From Lachnospiraceae bacterium (lineage in GTDB: Bacteria > Bacillota > Clostridia > Lachnospirales > Lachnospiraceae): 64,000 nt of DNA. How positions within the stretch are numbered: the first letter of the stretch is position 1; the number at the start of each line of letters is the position of its first letter. Shown here one piece after another: positions 1-9,986 of the stretch. A program made the translations under genes and the position numbers. The stretch spans positions 1 through 64,000 of the forward strand of contig JAETRI010000002.1 of NCBI GenBank assembly GCA_021770245.1, given 5' to 3'. The notes beneath the pieces were generated by a model. It was given only the letters and a program-made list of their open reading frames with translations. It did not search any database and was not told the origin of the DNA.

Positions 1-13
1 AGATGAATAAAAT

Positions 14-49
14 GGCGGCAGAATCGTGACTTGGAGATGCGATTCCGCC
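14..49 (+). terminator. possible terminator-like hairpin at window edge
   Basis: GGCG-gca-GAATCG / CGATTCCGCC inverted repeat followed by a T-rich stretch; the upstream gene is outside the window. Confidence 0.3.
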
Positions 50-78
50 GCTGTTTCTGTTTGGGTGGATAAAATAAT

Positions 79-330
79 GTGCTGTTGGTGGCGACCAGAA
101 TTTGCCGTTCAACAACACTGAAGGGCGACAGTGATGAGGGGAAGATTTCTGTCACTGATACATCAACGGATGGAAGTAATGTGGGGAAGACTCCGGATAC
201 TGATATATCGACGAATGACGGAAACGGAGAAATTTACGGTACTGATCTGTCGGGGGATAATGACATTGAAGGACAGAAAGAAAGCAGTACGGAGGAAATG
301 AGTATAGAGGAAGAGGATGGAAACAGATAA
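79..330 (+). CDS. short acidic/Ser-Thr-rich ORF; possible remnant or small secreted/linker protein
   Basis: GTG-start ORF; its TAA stop overlaps the next ATG (TAATG), suggesting translational coupling; low complexity. Confidence 0.3.
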   Translation: MLLVATRICRSTTLKGDSDEGKISVTDTSTDGSNVGKTPDTDISTNDGNGEIYGTDLSGDNDIEGQKESSTEEMSIEEEDGNR

Positions 331-836
331 TGGATAAGAAAACAAAGATTATCATTGCATGTGTCTGTGTAGTGGCTTTCTTGGCAATAGGGGGTGCGGT
401 GATAATGTTTATAATGATGAATAATAATGAGGATGAGCCACAAACAACATACATGATAGATGAAGGGAATTATCAGCAGATCCTGGATGATATGAGTGAA
501 CAGGTTCAGGAGGGATATTTTGAAACCTATATGACCACAGAATGGATATTCCCGGATGGTGGCTCAGAGGCATCGGAAGCCATGCTGGGAAATTCACCGA
601 ACAATACAAAACCGATCCGGTGTGAACTGCTTCTGGACGAGACAGGCGAGATATTGTTTGAAACGGGGGTTCTTCCGGTGGGAACATTGGTATCTCCGAT
701 CAGGCTGGACAGAGATCTTGCGGCAGGAACCTATGATACGACATGTATGATCTACCTGATGAATGAAAAAGAGGATGGAACATTTGAGGATTACAGCAGT
801 GCGGGATTCCGTGTAACCCTTACAGTTCAGAATTGA
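330..836 (+). CDS. membrane-anchored hypothetical protein, one N-terminal TM helix
   Basis: 168 aa ORF; N-terminal KKTKIIIACVCVVAFLAIGGAVIMFIMM. Confidence 0.75.
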   Translation: MDKKTKIIIACVCVVAFLAIGGAVIMFIMMNNNEDEPQTTYMIDEGNYQQILDDMSEQVQEGYFETYMTTEWIFPDGGSEASEAMLGNSPNNTKPIRCELLLDETGEILFETGVLPVGTLVSPIRLDRDLAAGTYDTTCMIYLMNEKEDGTFEDYSSAGFRVTLTVQN

Positions 837-949
837 GAAAGTTCAGGACACAGGATATGGTATAAACTTTCCACAAGCTGGTAACAGGGAAAGTAGGTGG
901 GAAGGGTATATAGAAAACAAAAACATAAAAGCGCAAGGAGGAAGAGAAC

Positions 950-2224
950 ATGCAAAGGAAATGGAAAAAGGCTGCAACGGCAGCAATGGCCGGAGCAATT
1001 ATGGCAGCCCAGGCATTGATGCCGGTATCGGCTGCAGGTGGATCAATTGATGCGGACATGTCCACAAAGACCCCGGTAATCAGGGTAGTAGTTCCTACCC
1101 AGATGGCGGTTGCGGTCAACGAGTTTGAGATGGGAGATACAGGATCCCAGGTCACATCGGAAGAGTTCACGATGAAAAATGTGAGCGAGATTCCTGTAAA
1201 TGTAAAGGTCACCTCAACGGCGACGCTGGGAACGGGCGTAACACTGGTTTCCACAAAGGCAGCAGCAAAGGAATCAACAGATGAAGAAAGTCCGGCAATG
1301 TGGCTGGCGGCAGCAGCAGCGGTGGCCGATAACTCCGGCACACTGGAGTATTTGGGCGGAGATGCAGCGGATAAGACAGCAGGTGCTTTGACCGGGTCTG
1401 AGGCCAATGTGACTGCGTTTGCGACAAAGGACGGCGCGAGTACCGCTGTTCAGGATTTCTATCTCGGGGCTGCAACGTCTGCGACATATAAGGCAATCAT
1501 TGGGACCGATGCGGCTGATATTGGAGAGGGCGCTGATTTCTATAAGATGACATCCGGGACAATTACAGACCAGGATACTCTGGATGCGGCTCTGGAGGCA
1601 CAGGATGTTTATACAGCAGCGGCGGCACCTGTTGCCGGTACCGGTCAGGCGCTTACCAGAATAGCGAAGGGCGCAACAGCTACTCATGCAGCTGGTACAC
1701 AGTATTATACAATGGCAGCTGCACCGGAAACATATGCTACCGTTGCGGCGGATGGTACAGGGGTTTATCTGTATATCGATACTGCGACCACAGCGGCCGG
1801 CGATGCGGCGGCATTCAGATATGCGGGTGCTCTGTCCAGTGCAAAGTCCGGATGGTCTACCACTGATTTGTCGGCTATCACAATTAACTATGATATTACC
1901 GGTGTTACCACTTCCGCTTATGATGAGATCAAGGATGATCTTGTGTATGGTTATAATGGTGAAGCCGATGTGATCACGTTGGAAGATGGGGTACTGACAG
2001 TAAAGATAAACGTGGCTGATTTTAAGGATGGTACTTTGAAGATTGGTGATACCGTTGGCGCACTTAATACCAGTGCCGGAACCTGGGGCGGTGAAGATGG
2101 TGCTGTAACATTTACATTCAATTCGACCTGGGCAAATGCTATAAAGGGTCAGACCTGTGAAGTAACAGTTAACTTAAAAGATGGTACTACATCATATACA
2201 GCCAGTTTTGATGTGGCAGAGTAA
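950..2224 (+). CDS. secreted Ala/Thr-rich surface protein
   Basis: 424 aa; signal peptide MQRKWKKAATAAMAGAIMAAQALMPVSAAG; low-complexity Ala/Thr-rich middle; RBS AAGGAGG. Confidence 0.75.
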   Translation: MQRKWKKAATAAMAGAIMAAQALMPVSAAGGSIDADMSTKTPVIRVVVPTQMAVAVNEFEMGDTGSQVTSEEFTMKNVSEIPVNVKVTSTATLGTGVTLVSTKAAAKESTDEESPAMWLAAAAAVADNSGTLEYLGGDAADKTAGALTGSEANVTAFATKDGASTAVQDFYLGAATSATYKAIIGTDAADIGEGADFYKMTSGTITDQDTLDAALEAQDVYTAAAAPVAGTGQALTRIAKGATATHAAGTQYYTMAAAPETYATVAADGTGVYLYIDTATTAAGDAAAFRYAGALSSAKSGWSTTDLSAITINYDITGVTTSAYDEIKDDLVYGYNGEADVITLEDGVLTVKINVADFKDGTLKIGDTVGALNTSAGTWGGEDGAVTFTFNSTWANAIKGQTCEVTVNLKDGTTSYTASFDVAE

Positions 2225-2240
2225 TTAATTAAACAGGGCG

Positions 2241-2308
2241 ACATAATCCCTCTTTATTCCGGTCGACTTTCTTACAAAGTACATAAAGAAGGTTGGCCGG
2301 AATTATGT
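2241..2308. other. nested inverted repeats between the surface protein gene and the polysaccharide cluster
   Basis: ACATAAT/ATTATGT, TCTTTAT/ATAAAGA and ACTTT/AAAGT nest in a single intergenic gap. Confidence 0.45.
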
Positions 2309-2314
2309 GCTATC

Positions 2315-3439
2315 GTGTTTGAGGATACAGCAATGCAAAGATTTTTATTTACAAATTGTACATTAGTTCATAATGAATTATTTGTAGTGGGAGCATGGGC
2401 CGGATTACCTGCAAGAATGAATCCGTACAATGGTAAGATTGAATATTATGATGACATGAAAGGGCTTATTATTAAACAAAACAGTGTTGTCATAGATTTT
2501 TTGGAAAGTTATCAGGATAAAGTATATGCATTAGACTCTAAGGGAAAAAATTTAGTAGTATTTAATTTAAAAAAAAATAAATGCCAGTATATATCATTAA
2601 ATTTTGACTATCAGAGAGAAATAGATTTTGCAGCCTTTGAAAGATATCAGTCAAATTTTTATATATTTTCAAAATATAGTAATATGATTCAGGTATTTAA
2701 TGCGGAAAAAAATGAGATTATGGAAACAGTAAGGTGTCTGGATAATTCTGGAGGGATACAATGCGCATGCAGGGTGAGAAACAGTGTGTGGATACTTCCG
2801 AAGAATGAGGACATGTTGTATTGTTATGATTTGTTAAAAAGATCGAAGCAAAAATATGAGTTACATAGAGTCCTTCATGACTGTGTTCATGCAGTTTTTC
2901 AGGATGGCTGTATCTATATCCTGAATAGGTTCGGAAAGATTTATATCTGGAACATAAACGAAAGGAAATTAAGCGAGATTACGGTTTCGGAGACAGAGCA
3001 TGATGAAGAATTATCTATGAGCAGAATTATAGCTGCCGGAAATAAACTGATACTTCTTCCGGGGAAGAACAGCACTATAAAGATATTGGACTTAATTGCA
3101 GAAAAGGTAGAAATATATCACGATTATCCGGAGAATTTTTATGACCAGACGGTATGGCTGAGATTTTATGGATATTGCGAAGATGAAAAGTATTATTATT
3201 TTGCCATGTGTGCAAGTAATTATTTATTGAAGATAGAGAAACGATCAGGTGAATTGATATGGATAAAGCCAGAATATTCAAAAAGGAAAGAAATCAGGTT
3301 TCACTATGAAAGAAATAAAGGAATTTTGGGAGAATCATCTTTTTGTGAGCTTCATGATTTGATCAGATATTTACCACAAAATAAAAAGTACCAAGGCAGT
3401 ATGGCAGATATTGGTGGAAAAATTTATATGGAATTATGA
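2315..3439 (+). CDS. hypothetical protein, probable beta-propeller-like repeats
   Basis: 374 aa ORF with recurring short beta-strand-like segments (YCYDLL, IYILNRFGKIYIWN, KLILLPG); overlaps next gene. Confidence 0.55.
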   Translation: MFEDTAMQRFLFTNCTLVHNELFVVGAWAGLPARMNPYNGKIEYYDDMKGLIIKQNSVVIDFLESYQDKVYALDSKGKNLVVFNLKKNKCQYISLNFDYQREIDFAAFERYQSNFYIFSKYSNMIQVFNAEKNEIMETVRCLDNSGGIQCACRVRNSVWILPKNEDMLYCYDLLKRSKQKYELHRVLHDCVHAVFQDGCIYILNRFGKIYIWNINERKLSEITVSETEHDEELSMSRIIAAGNKLILLPGKNSTIKILDLIAEKVEIYHDYPENFYDQTVWLRFYGYCEDEKYYYFAMCASNYLLKIEKRSGELIWIKPEYSKRKEIRFHYERNKGILGESSFCELHDLIRYLPQNKKYQGSMADIGGKIYMEL

Positions 3440-3458
3440 AGAGAAAAGGAGAAGGGTT

Positions 3459-4454
3459 ATGAGGTACCTGTCATTTGCACAGGAGTATGAAGACATTATC
3501 TTATATTCTGCATTGGGAAAATATGTACAGAAAGGGTTTTATGTTGATATAGGGGCTAATGATCCGTGTATTATATCTGTCACAAAATTTTTTTATGACA
3601 GGGGCTGGAGGGGGATGAATATAGAACCACTTGATGATATGTATGAGCTTTTATGTATCGAACGACAGGAGGATCAGAATATAAATGTGGGGGTTTCAGA
3701 CAAAAGTGGCACATTAGAGCTTCAGGTGGATGGAGCAATGTCTTCGTTTTGCAATACGAAGGTTAGTTCCCCCAAAATTGTTAAATCGGTAAAAAGATTT
3801 AAAGATATATGGGAAGAAACAAATAATGGAAATGGGGTAAGTGAGATCCATTTTTGTAAAGTAGATGTGGAGGGGTATGAAAAAAATGTTTTAAAGGGAA
3901 TAGACTTTAAAACATTTCGTCCTTGGATTTTTTGCGTTGAGAGTGTATTGCCGGAAACAAGAACACCTTGTTATGAGGAATGGGAAGATATACTAACATC
4001 AAATGGATATCTTTATGCGTATCAGTATGGAATAAACAGGTATTATGTTGAAAAAAATAAAAAGTTTCTTAAAGCCGGACTGATAAGCTTTACTGAAATG
4101 TTTATAGATAATCAGATATTACGTATTTCCTTTCAAAATAATTATTTCTCTAATAAGAACTGGTTAGATCAATTCGGGAAGTTCATAATATTTGGTGCAG
4201 GAAATTATATGCAAAATTTTATTGCTATGTATGGGGATAAATACAGGCCTATGGAAATTGTAGATAACTCGGAACAAAAACAAGGGATGTCTTTTATGGG
4301 AATAGAAGTAAAAAATCCTTATATCTTGAAAAAATATCATGATGTGGCTGTGTTAATCTGCTGTGCAAATACCAATCAGATAAAAAGTCAGTTAAAAGAA
4401 TTAGGTGTAAAAAGGTGTATCGGTTACATTTACGTACTGGAGAAATACAGATAG
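3459..4454 (+). CDS. FkbM-family methyltransferase with C-terminal Rossmann-like module
   Basis: GFYVDIGANDPCIISVTKFFYDRGWRGMNIEPL is FkbM-like; C-terminus KFIIFGAGNYMQNFIAMYGDKYRPMEIVDNSE; start refined from 3411. Confidence 0.75.
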   Translation: MRYLSFAQEYEDIILYSALGKYVQKGFYVDIGANDPCIISVTKFFYDRGWRGMNIEPLDDMYELLCIERQEDQNINVGVSDKSGTLELQVDGAMSSFCNTKVSSPKIVKSVKRFKDIWEETNNGNGVSEIHFCKVDVEGYEKNVLKGIDFKTFRPWIFCVESVLPETRTPCYEEWEDILTSNGYLYAYQYGINRYYVEKNKKFLKAGLISFTEMFIDNQILRISFQNNYFSNKNWLDQFGKFIIFGAGNYMQNFIAMYGDKYRPMEIVDNSEQKQGMSFMGIEVKNPYILKKYHDVAVLICCANTNQIKSQLKELGVKRCIGYIYVLEKYR

Positions 4455-4501
4455 GTTTGATTTGCTATGAAATCTGGAAAGGGATTGAGTGGGAGAAGAC
4501 T

Positions 4502-6568
4502 GTGATATATACAAAAAGAGATCAGCTAACGATTGTTGAACTGGAAAATCTTGGAGAAAGTGTTCCAATAAAAAAATTAAAGGCGATATTGGAGAAATAT
4601 CCTTCTAATATCCTCTATTGCGAAACAGATAGAAAGCTTGTCGGAATCATCAGCACAGGCGATATTTCACGTGCATGTGAAAAAAAACAGAATGTTGTTT
4701 TGGTAAATAAACAATTTATTAGCCTAAGTTACGGTAAATATATAGAAGCTAAAAAAATTTTCGCTGAAAAAAGTAATATTCATGCGATTCCTGTTGTTAC
4801 GAAAGACCGAACCTTATTGGGGGATTATACTAGATGGGATGACCTGTCCATTTTGGAATATGCAATTGGAACAGCAGAGATAGAAGAAGATTGGAAACAG
4901 GAATATAGTATTGCACTTGTGAAACCGAATCCCACTTTTAGGGATAGAGAGAGTGGGTTTAAAAAAGTAAAAGCATATTTGGAGTCACAAAGGGTAAACG
5001 TTAAATGTATTACCTATATGGAGATCGCGGATTATCTGAAAATTGCAGATGTGGTTTTAGCTGTTGATGAAAATGAAATTCGGGCATACCGCACTGCTCT
5101 TAGAATAATATTTGGTGATAATTATGAAGGTAAGGATAAGTTAAAGACATATAAGACTTTTTTTTCAAAAGAGATAAATTTCAGTGACAATCAGTGTGCT
5201 TTGTATCTAAGAAAACTTCAAAAAAAGGGAATTAAAATTATTGGACTGACTTTCAAAGATAGTGCTTTTTATAGACAGCTTATAAGGAAAATAGAAAATA
5301 GATTTGTAACAGCTGGAAAAAACTTTTGTAATAGGTTGCCGGAGTCTATGTATCAGGAATTTTTCGGAGAATTATATAGCGAAGAATATGCAGATGGAAT
5401 TATGAATATGCCGATAGAATGTGAAAATAGTGATGGAGTATTGTATTTACGGGAGTGTAAGAGTCGATATTATAATGTTGTAAACGGGGAAAGATGTACT
5501 TTAAATCAGTTGGATAGCGATACAGGAAGTATATATTTCTTTGGCCCATGCTATATTTATGGGCATTATGTAGAAGATAAATATACAATAGAAAGTCTGT
5601 TGAGTAAACGCATTTCACAAGAAGGTGGAAGAAAAAGAATAGTAAACTGCGGAAACTTGGGAGCAGACAGTAAAAACAGATACTTATTCCGTATTATGAC
5701 TACACAATTTAACAGAGGAGATATTCTTGTTATTGATCGACCACCTGAAAATATTTCGGGGGTATACTATCTTGATTTGAATAGAGTTTTGGAAGAAAAG
5801 AATCCAGCTTCGGGATGGTTTGTGGATGCAGTATGGCATTGCAATCATAAGGTAAATCAATTGTATGCAGATGCTATTTACGATGTACTTTTTCCTGAAT
5901 TGTGTAAAGATGAGAGTGGATGGAAAGAACCGTTAGACAAAGATGACAGCTTCATCGAGCAGTTATATCTCAGTCGTTATTTTAATGACTTTGATACATC
6001 AGAATATGAACAAATTGGAGCAATTGTAATGAATTGCAATCCGTTTACGTATGGTCATCGCTATTTAATAGAGCAGGCATTAAAAATGGTCGATTTTTTA
6101 ATTATATTTGTGGTAGAGGAAGACAGATCGACTTTTTCATTTGCAGAACGTTTTGCAATGGTGAAAATGGGGGTTACTGATCTGACTAATGTGCTGATTG
6201 TTCCGAGCGGGCCGTTTATTTTATCCCAAATGAGTTTCCCTGAGTATTTTATAAAAGAAACAAGCGAGAATATTAGAGAACATATGGAGCAGGATATCAA
6301 AACTTTTGCAGAAAAGATAGCGCCTTACCTTGGTATAAAATATCGTTTGGCAGGAGAAGAACCGGAAGATGAAGTGACAAATCAGTATAATATGACAATG
6401 AAAGAAATATTACCGGAATATGGGATAAAGTTTGTAGAGGTCCCAAGAAAGACTATTGGGGAAGAATATATCAGCGCATCTTTTGCGCGGAGGTATATAG
6501 AGAAAGAGGATATGGACAAGTTGGCCGGATTTCTGCCAGTAACAACAAGGGAGGTGCTGGGATTATGA
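4502..6568 (+). CDS. multidomain protein: N-terminal CBS-like, central SGNH-like, C-terminal CitC-like nucleotidyltransferase
   Basis: C-terminal IGAIVMNCNPFTYGHRYLIEQAL...FVVEEDRSTFSFAERFAMVKMGVTDLTNVLIVPSG resembles the citrate lyase ligase nucleotidyltransferase region; N-term VGIISTGDISRACEK; GTG start inferred (ORF track 4415). Confidence 0.65.
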   Translation: MIYTKRDQLTIVELENLGESVPIKKLKAILEKYPSNILYCETDRKLVGIISTGDISRACEKKQNVVLVNKQFISLSYGKYIEAKKIFAEKSNIHAIPVVTKDRTLLGDYTRWDDLSILEYAIGTAEIEEDWKQEYSIALVKPNPTFRDRESGFKKVKAYLESQRVNVKCITYMEIADYLKIADVVLAVDENEIRAYRTALRIIFGDNYEGKDKLKTYKTFFSKEINFSDNQCALYLRKLQKKGIKIIGLTFKDSAFYRQLIRKIENRFVTAGKNFCNRLPESMYQEFFGELYSEEYADGIMNMPIECENSDGVLYLRECKSRYYNVVNGERCTLNQLDSDTGSIYFFGPCYIYGHYVEDKYTIESLLSKRISQEGGRKRIVNCGNLGADSKNRYLFRIMTTQFNRGDILVIDRPPENISGVYYLDLNRVLEEKNPASGWFVDAVWHCNHKVNQLYADAIYDVLFPELCKDESGWKEPLDKDDSFIEQLYLSRYFNDFDTSEYEQIGAIVMNCNPFTYGHRYLIEQALKMVDFLIIFVVEEDRSTFSFAERFAMVKMGVTDLTNVLIVPSGPFILSQMSFPEYFIKETSENIREHMEQDIKTFAEKIAPYLGIKYRLAGEEPEDEVTNQYNMTMKEILPEYGIKFVEVPRKTIGEEYISASFARRYIEKEDMDKLAGFLPVTTREVLGL

Positions 6569-7614
6569 ATAAATTATTAATATGGGGAACTGGAAATCTG
6601 GCCCAAAAGTTTATAAACAATAAATATAATGGTGAAATTATAGGATTTATTGAGACAAATAAATCTAAAGACTCATATATGGGCAAACCTGTTTATGGAA
6701 GTAAAGAGATACCTGGAGAATTTGATTATATAGTTGTTGCTAATTCATATACGGCAGAAATATATAATCTTTGTAAAAAGCTTGATATTGATATTTCAAA
6801 ACTTATATTTTTGTATGGAATTAAACAAAGAGAGGGCTGCACGGACGAAACAGTTTTAAAAAGAATTTTATTAGATGTGAATTATACTATATATTGTGCA
6901 GAATTCGGGTTGACAGATAAAACCTTTATAAGTACGGATGCAGAAACATATATGAAACTTAATAAAAGACAGAGGTTTGCTATACAAAATCAGTACATGT
7001 GGCCAATTCTGACAGACAAATATGCTCCCGCAGGGGTAATGGGAAATTATTTTTGGCAGGATTTATGGGCGGCAAAACTAGTTGTGAAATCTGGTATAAG
7101 GAAACATTTTGATATCGGGTCAAGAATTGATGGTTTTATAGGACATCTTTTATTGGCAGGAATTGATGTAACAATGATAGATATTCGCAGGTTCCCTGGC
7201 GAAATAGAACACCTCCAGACGATTGTGGACGATGCGACAGACTTATGTCAGATACCGGATGAAAGTATAGAGAGTATGTCAGCTTTATGTTCATTGGAAC
7301 ATTTTGGATTAGGCAGATATGGGGATGCGGTCGATCCAGAAGCATGTTTCAGATGCTTTGATAATATTCAAATGAAATTAAAAAAGGGTGGCAGATTATA
7401 TCTTTCCTTACCGATTGGAATCGAACGGGTAGAATTCAATGCACATAGGATATTTTATGCCAGTACAATACTGGACTGTTTTACGAAATTACATTTGGAA
7501 GAATTTTCATGTGTCGCGGAAGGAAAGATAGAATACAACGTGGATGTGCACAAATATGATAATGATTTACATAATGGAAACTGGCGATATGGATTGTTTG
7601 CATTTGTAAAGTAA
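6565..7614 (+). CDS. N-terminal Rossmann-like module fused to DUF268-like protein
   Basis: KLLIWGTGNLAQKFINNKYNGEIIGFIETNKSKDSYMGKPVYG then HFDIGSRIDGFIGHLLL...TMIDIRRF...ALCSLEHFGLGRYGD. Confidence 0.65.
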   Translation: MNKLLIWGTGNLAQKFINNKYNGEIIGFIETNKSKDSYMGKPVYGSKEIPGEFDYIVVANSYTAEIYNLCKKLDIDISKLIFLYGIKQREGCTDETVLKRILLDVNYTIYCAEFGLTDKTFISTDAETYMKLNKRQRFAIQNQYMWPILTDKYAPAGVMGNYFWQDLWAAKLVVKSGIRKHFDIGSRIDGFIGHLLLAGIDVTMIDIRRFPGEIEHLQTIVDDATDLCQIPDESIESMSALCSLEHFGLGRYGDAVDPEACFRCFDNIQMKLKKGGRLYLSLPIGIERVEFNAHRIFYASTILDCFTKLHLEEFSCVAEGKIEYNVDVHKYDNDLHNGNWRYGLFAFVK

Positions 7615-7686
7615 AGAAATTAAGAGAAAAGTTTAAAGTATGAGCTTAAGTGGATTTCAAAGAAATATACATACAAAGGGATAGAG

Positions 7687-8781
7687 ATGAAGATTACACT
7701 TATAACAGTATGTTTTAACAGTTCGGAAACGATCGAAAAAACAATTCAGAGTGTTGTATCTCAGAATTATAAGGAGCTTGAATATATTATTATAGACGGG
7801 GGATCTACAGATGATACTTTAAAAATTATAGATAAATACAAAGATGATATCTCAGTATGCATTAGTGAGCCAGATAATGGGATTTACGATGCAATGAACA
7901 AAGGACTTAGATATGCTTCCGGTGATATAATAGCTTTTTTAAACAGTGATGATTGGTATGTTCCAGATATACAGGTATTTAAAAAGGTAGCAGAGTATTT
8001 TAATAATAAAAAAGCAGATATTGTCAGTGGAAATATGTATAGATATAAAGACGGGATACGAATAAAGATACCGAGGAGAGAACTGACGGAGAAAACAGTA
8101 TTTTTAGGTGCAATCTGTCCTCATCCGACTATGTTTGCCAGGCGGGAGTTATATTCCACTTTGGGAGGATATGATACATCTTATCAGATAGCAGCAGATA
8201 CAAAGTGGATTTTGGAAGCATATTTGAATGGCGCAGACTTTCTGTTTGTAGAAGACTATTTTACATATTTTCGGGAAGGGGGCATAAGTACAACAGAAAT
8301 ATATGCAACCGTACAAGAAGAGTATAAAGTAATGCTCAGCTGTGCACGCAAGTATCATCGAAGCAATATAGAGGATGATATAGTTACCCATTATAGTAAG
8401 AAATTAAAGAGACTGGAATATGAGAAATTTTTTAAAATTGCATTAGCAGACAAGAAGAATGAAATAAGAAGGTTGTTCGATCGAGAAAAGGGATTTTATA
8501 TATGGGGAGCCGGAGTAAGAGGGAAACAATGTCTGGAAATGCTTGAAAGACTGGGAATTTTAGTGATAGGATTTATTGATATAGATTTAAAAAAAGAAAT
8601 AGTGCAGGGCTATAAGGTAATGAGTCCAAAGGACATTGATGAAAAAAGTTATATATGTATTACACCGGAACTTCACGAGGAAGAAATAAAAACAGAACTG
8701 GAATCTATGGGGATTGAAAAAAACAGTTTTTTTACATATACGCAATTGATGGATAAAATTGTGAAGATAGGTTCCTTGTGA
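7687..8781 (+). CDS. GT2 glycosyltransferase with C-terminal Rossmann-like module
   Basis: ITLITVCFNSSETIEKTIQSVVSQ...IIIDGGSTDDT; C-terminal GFYIWGAGVRGKQCLEMLERLGILVIGFIDID. Confidence 0.85.
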   Translation: MKITLITVCFNSSETIEKTIQSVVSQNYKELEYIIIDGGSTDDTLKIIDKYKDDISVCISEPDNGIYDAMNKGLRYASGDIIAFLNSDDWYVPDIQVFKKVAEYFNNKKADIVSGNMYRYKDGIRIKIPRRELTEKTVFLGAICPHPTMFARRELYSTLGGYDTSYQIAADTKWILEAYLNGADFLFVEDYFTYFREGGISTTEIYATVQEEYKVMLSCARKYHRSNIEDDIVTHYSKKLKRLEYEKFFKIALADKKNEIRRLFDREKGFYIWGAGVRGKQCLEMLERLGILVIGFIDIDLKKEIVQGYKVMSPKDIDEKSYICITPELHEEEIKTELESMGIEKNSFFTYTQLMDKIVKIGSL

Positions 8782-8812
8782 GAAATAGTAAGATTGGATT
8801 GGATGGTATAAA

Positions 8813-9904
8813 ATGGAGATATTGATATATGGTGCTGGAGAAAAAGGGAAGTTGGCTTTGACGACAATTAAATGTGACTATGAAGGTAATTATAGTATTG
8901 TTGGATTTATTGATAAAAGTAAGCATGGAGAGTGTCTGGGGTATCCTATATTTAAGTTAGAAGAGGTTGAAGACTTTAATGGTGTGATTTTAATTGCTCT
9001 TTTGGATTTTCAGGAGGCACAGGCAGTATGGAAAGTGCTTAAAAAAAGAGGATATACGGATATTTTTTGGTTCCAGGATAAAAAGACAGTGTTAAAGTAT
9101 GAAGATTTTTTTGTAGAGCAATGCCGAAATTGTATGGATTGGGGAGATAGCATATTGCCTCAGGTTGAGATGCATATTATTGATTCCTGTAATTTAAATT
9201 GCAGAGGATGCAGCCATTTTTCACCTATTTTTTCTGATACTCTGCCGGATTTAAAAGCCAGGATATCTGATGTAAAAAAGCTGAAAGAAAAAATTACCAC
9301 TGTTTTGAAATTTTATATTTTGGGAGGAGAACCCTTTTTAAATCCGGAGATTAATGACTATATCTGTAATATCCGAAGTGTTTTCCCATATACGCAGTTA
9401 TATATTGTTACAAATGGATTACTGATTGAAAATTTGCCGAAAGAAGTATTGCAATGTGTTAAAGATAATCAGGTATGCATAAGCATCTCGGAATATAAGC
9501 CTACCCGAAAAAAAATTGGCAAAATTCGTCTTATTTTAGATGAATTTCAGATTTTATATGAAATAAGAGGTTTCTCACAAAAAGAAAAGTTCTATTTGCC
9601 ATTAACGATCAATGAACAAAGCAAATATCCAAAAACATGTATTAGCAATAAATGTGTGACTATATGGAATGGGAAAATTGCCCGTTGTCCACAATTAATG
9701 TATATATCACATTTTAATACCTATTTTAATACAAACTTACCGGAAGATGGTGTTATGGATCTGGATAATTGTGCAGAAGGACAGAAACTATTGCATAATC
9801 TACAGAAAGAAGTTCCTTTGTGCAACTATTGTATCGAGAATGAAATTGAATGGAGTACATGTGGTAAGACGGCAAAATTAGAAGACTTTGCTGTCATGGA
9901 TTAG
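8813..9904 (+). CDS. Rossmann-like module fused to radical SAM protein
   Basis: MEILIYGAGEKGKLALTTIKC...IVGFIDKSKHGECLGYPIF followed by CNLNCRGC (CX3CX2C) and FYILGGEPFLNPEI. Confidence 0.8.
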   Translation: MEILIYGAGEKGKLALTTIKCDYEGNYSIVGFIDKSKHGECLGYPIFKLEEVEDFNGVILIALLDFQEAQAVWKVLKKRGYTDIFWFQDKKTVLKYEDFFVEQCRNCMDWGDSILPQVEMHIIDSCNLNCRGCSHFSPIFSDTLPDLKARISDVKKLKEKITTVLKFYILGGEPFLNPEINDYICNIRSVFPYTQLYIVTNGLLIENLPKEVLQCVKDNQVCISISEYKPTRKKIGKIRLILDEFQILYEIRGFSQKEKFYLPLTINEQSKYPKTCISNKCVTIWNGKIARCPQLMYISHFNTYFNTNLPEDGVMDLDNCAEGQKLLHNLQKEVPLCNYCIENEIEWSTCGKTAKLEDFAVMD

Positions 9905-9986
9905 ATTTTTGATAGTACTTAATAAGAGTGTAGCAATAAAACAGATAGAGAAAAAAGATTAAAAATGTAACGAGGATTATGGAAAC

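Noticed and set aside
8813-9904. RiPP maturase for the radical SAM protein
   Set aside because: No convincing small precursor-peptide ORF or protease/exporter nearby; the neighbourhood is glycan synthesis.
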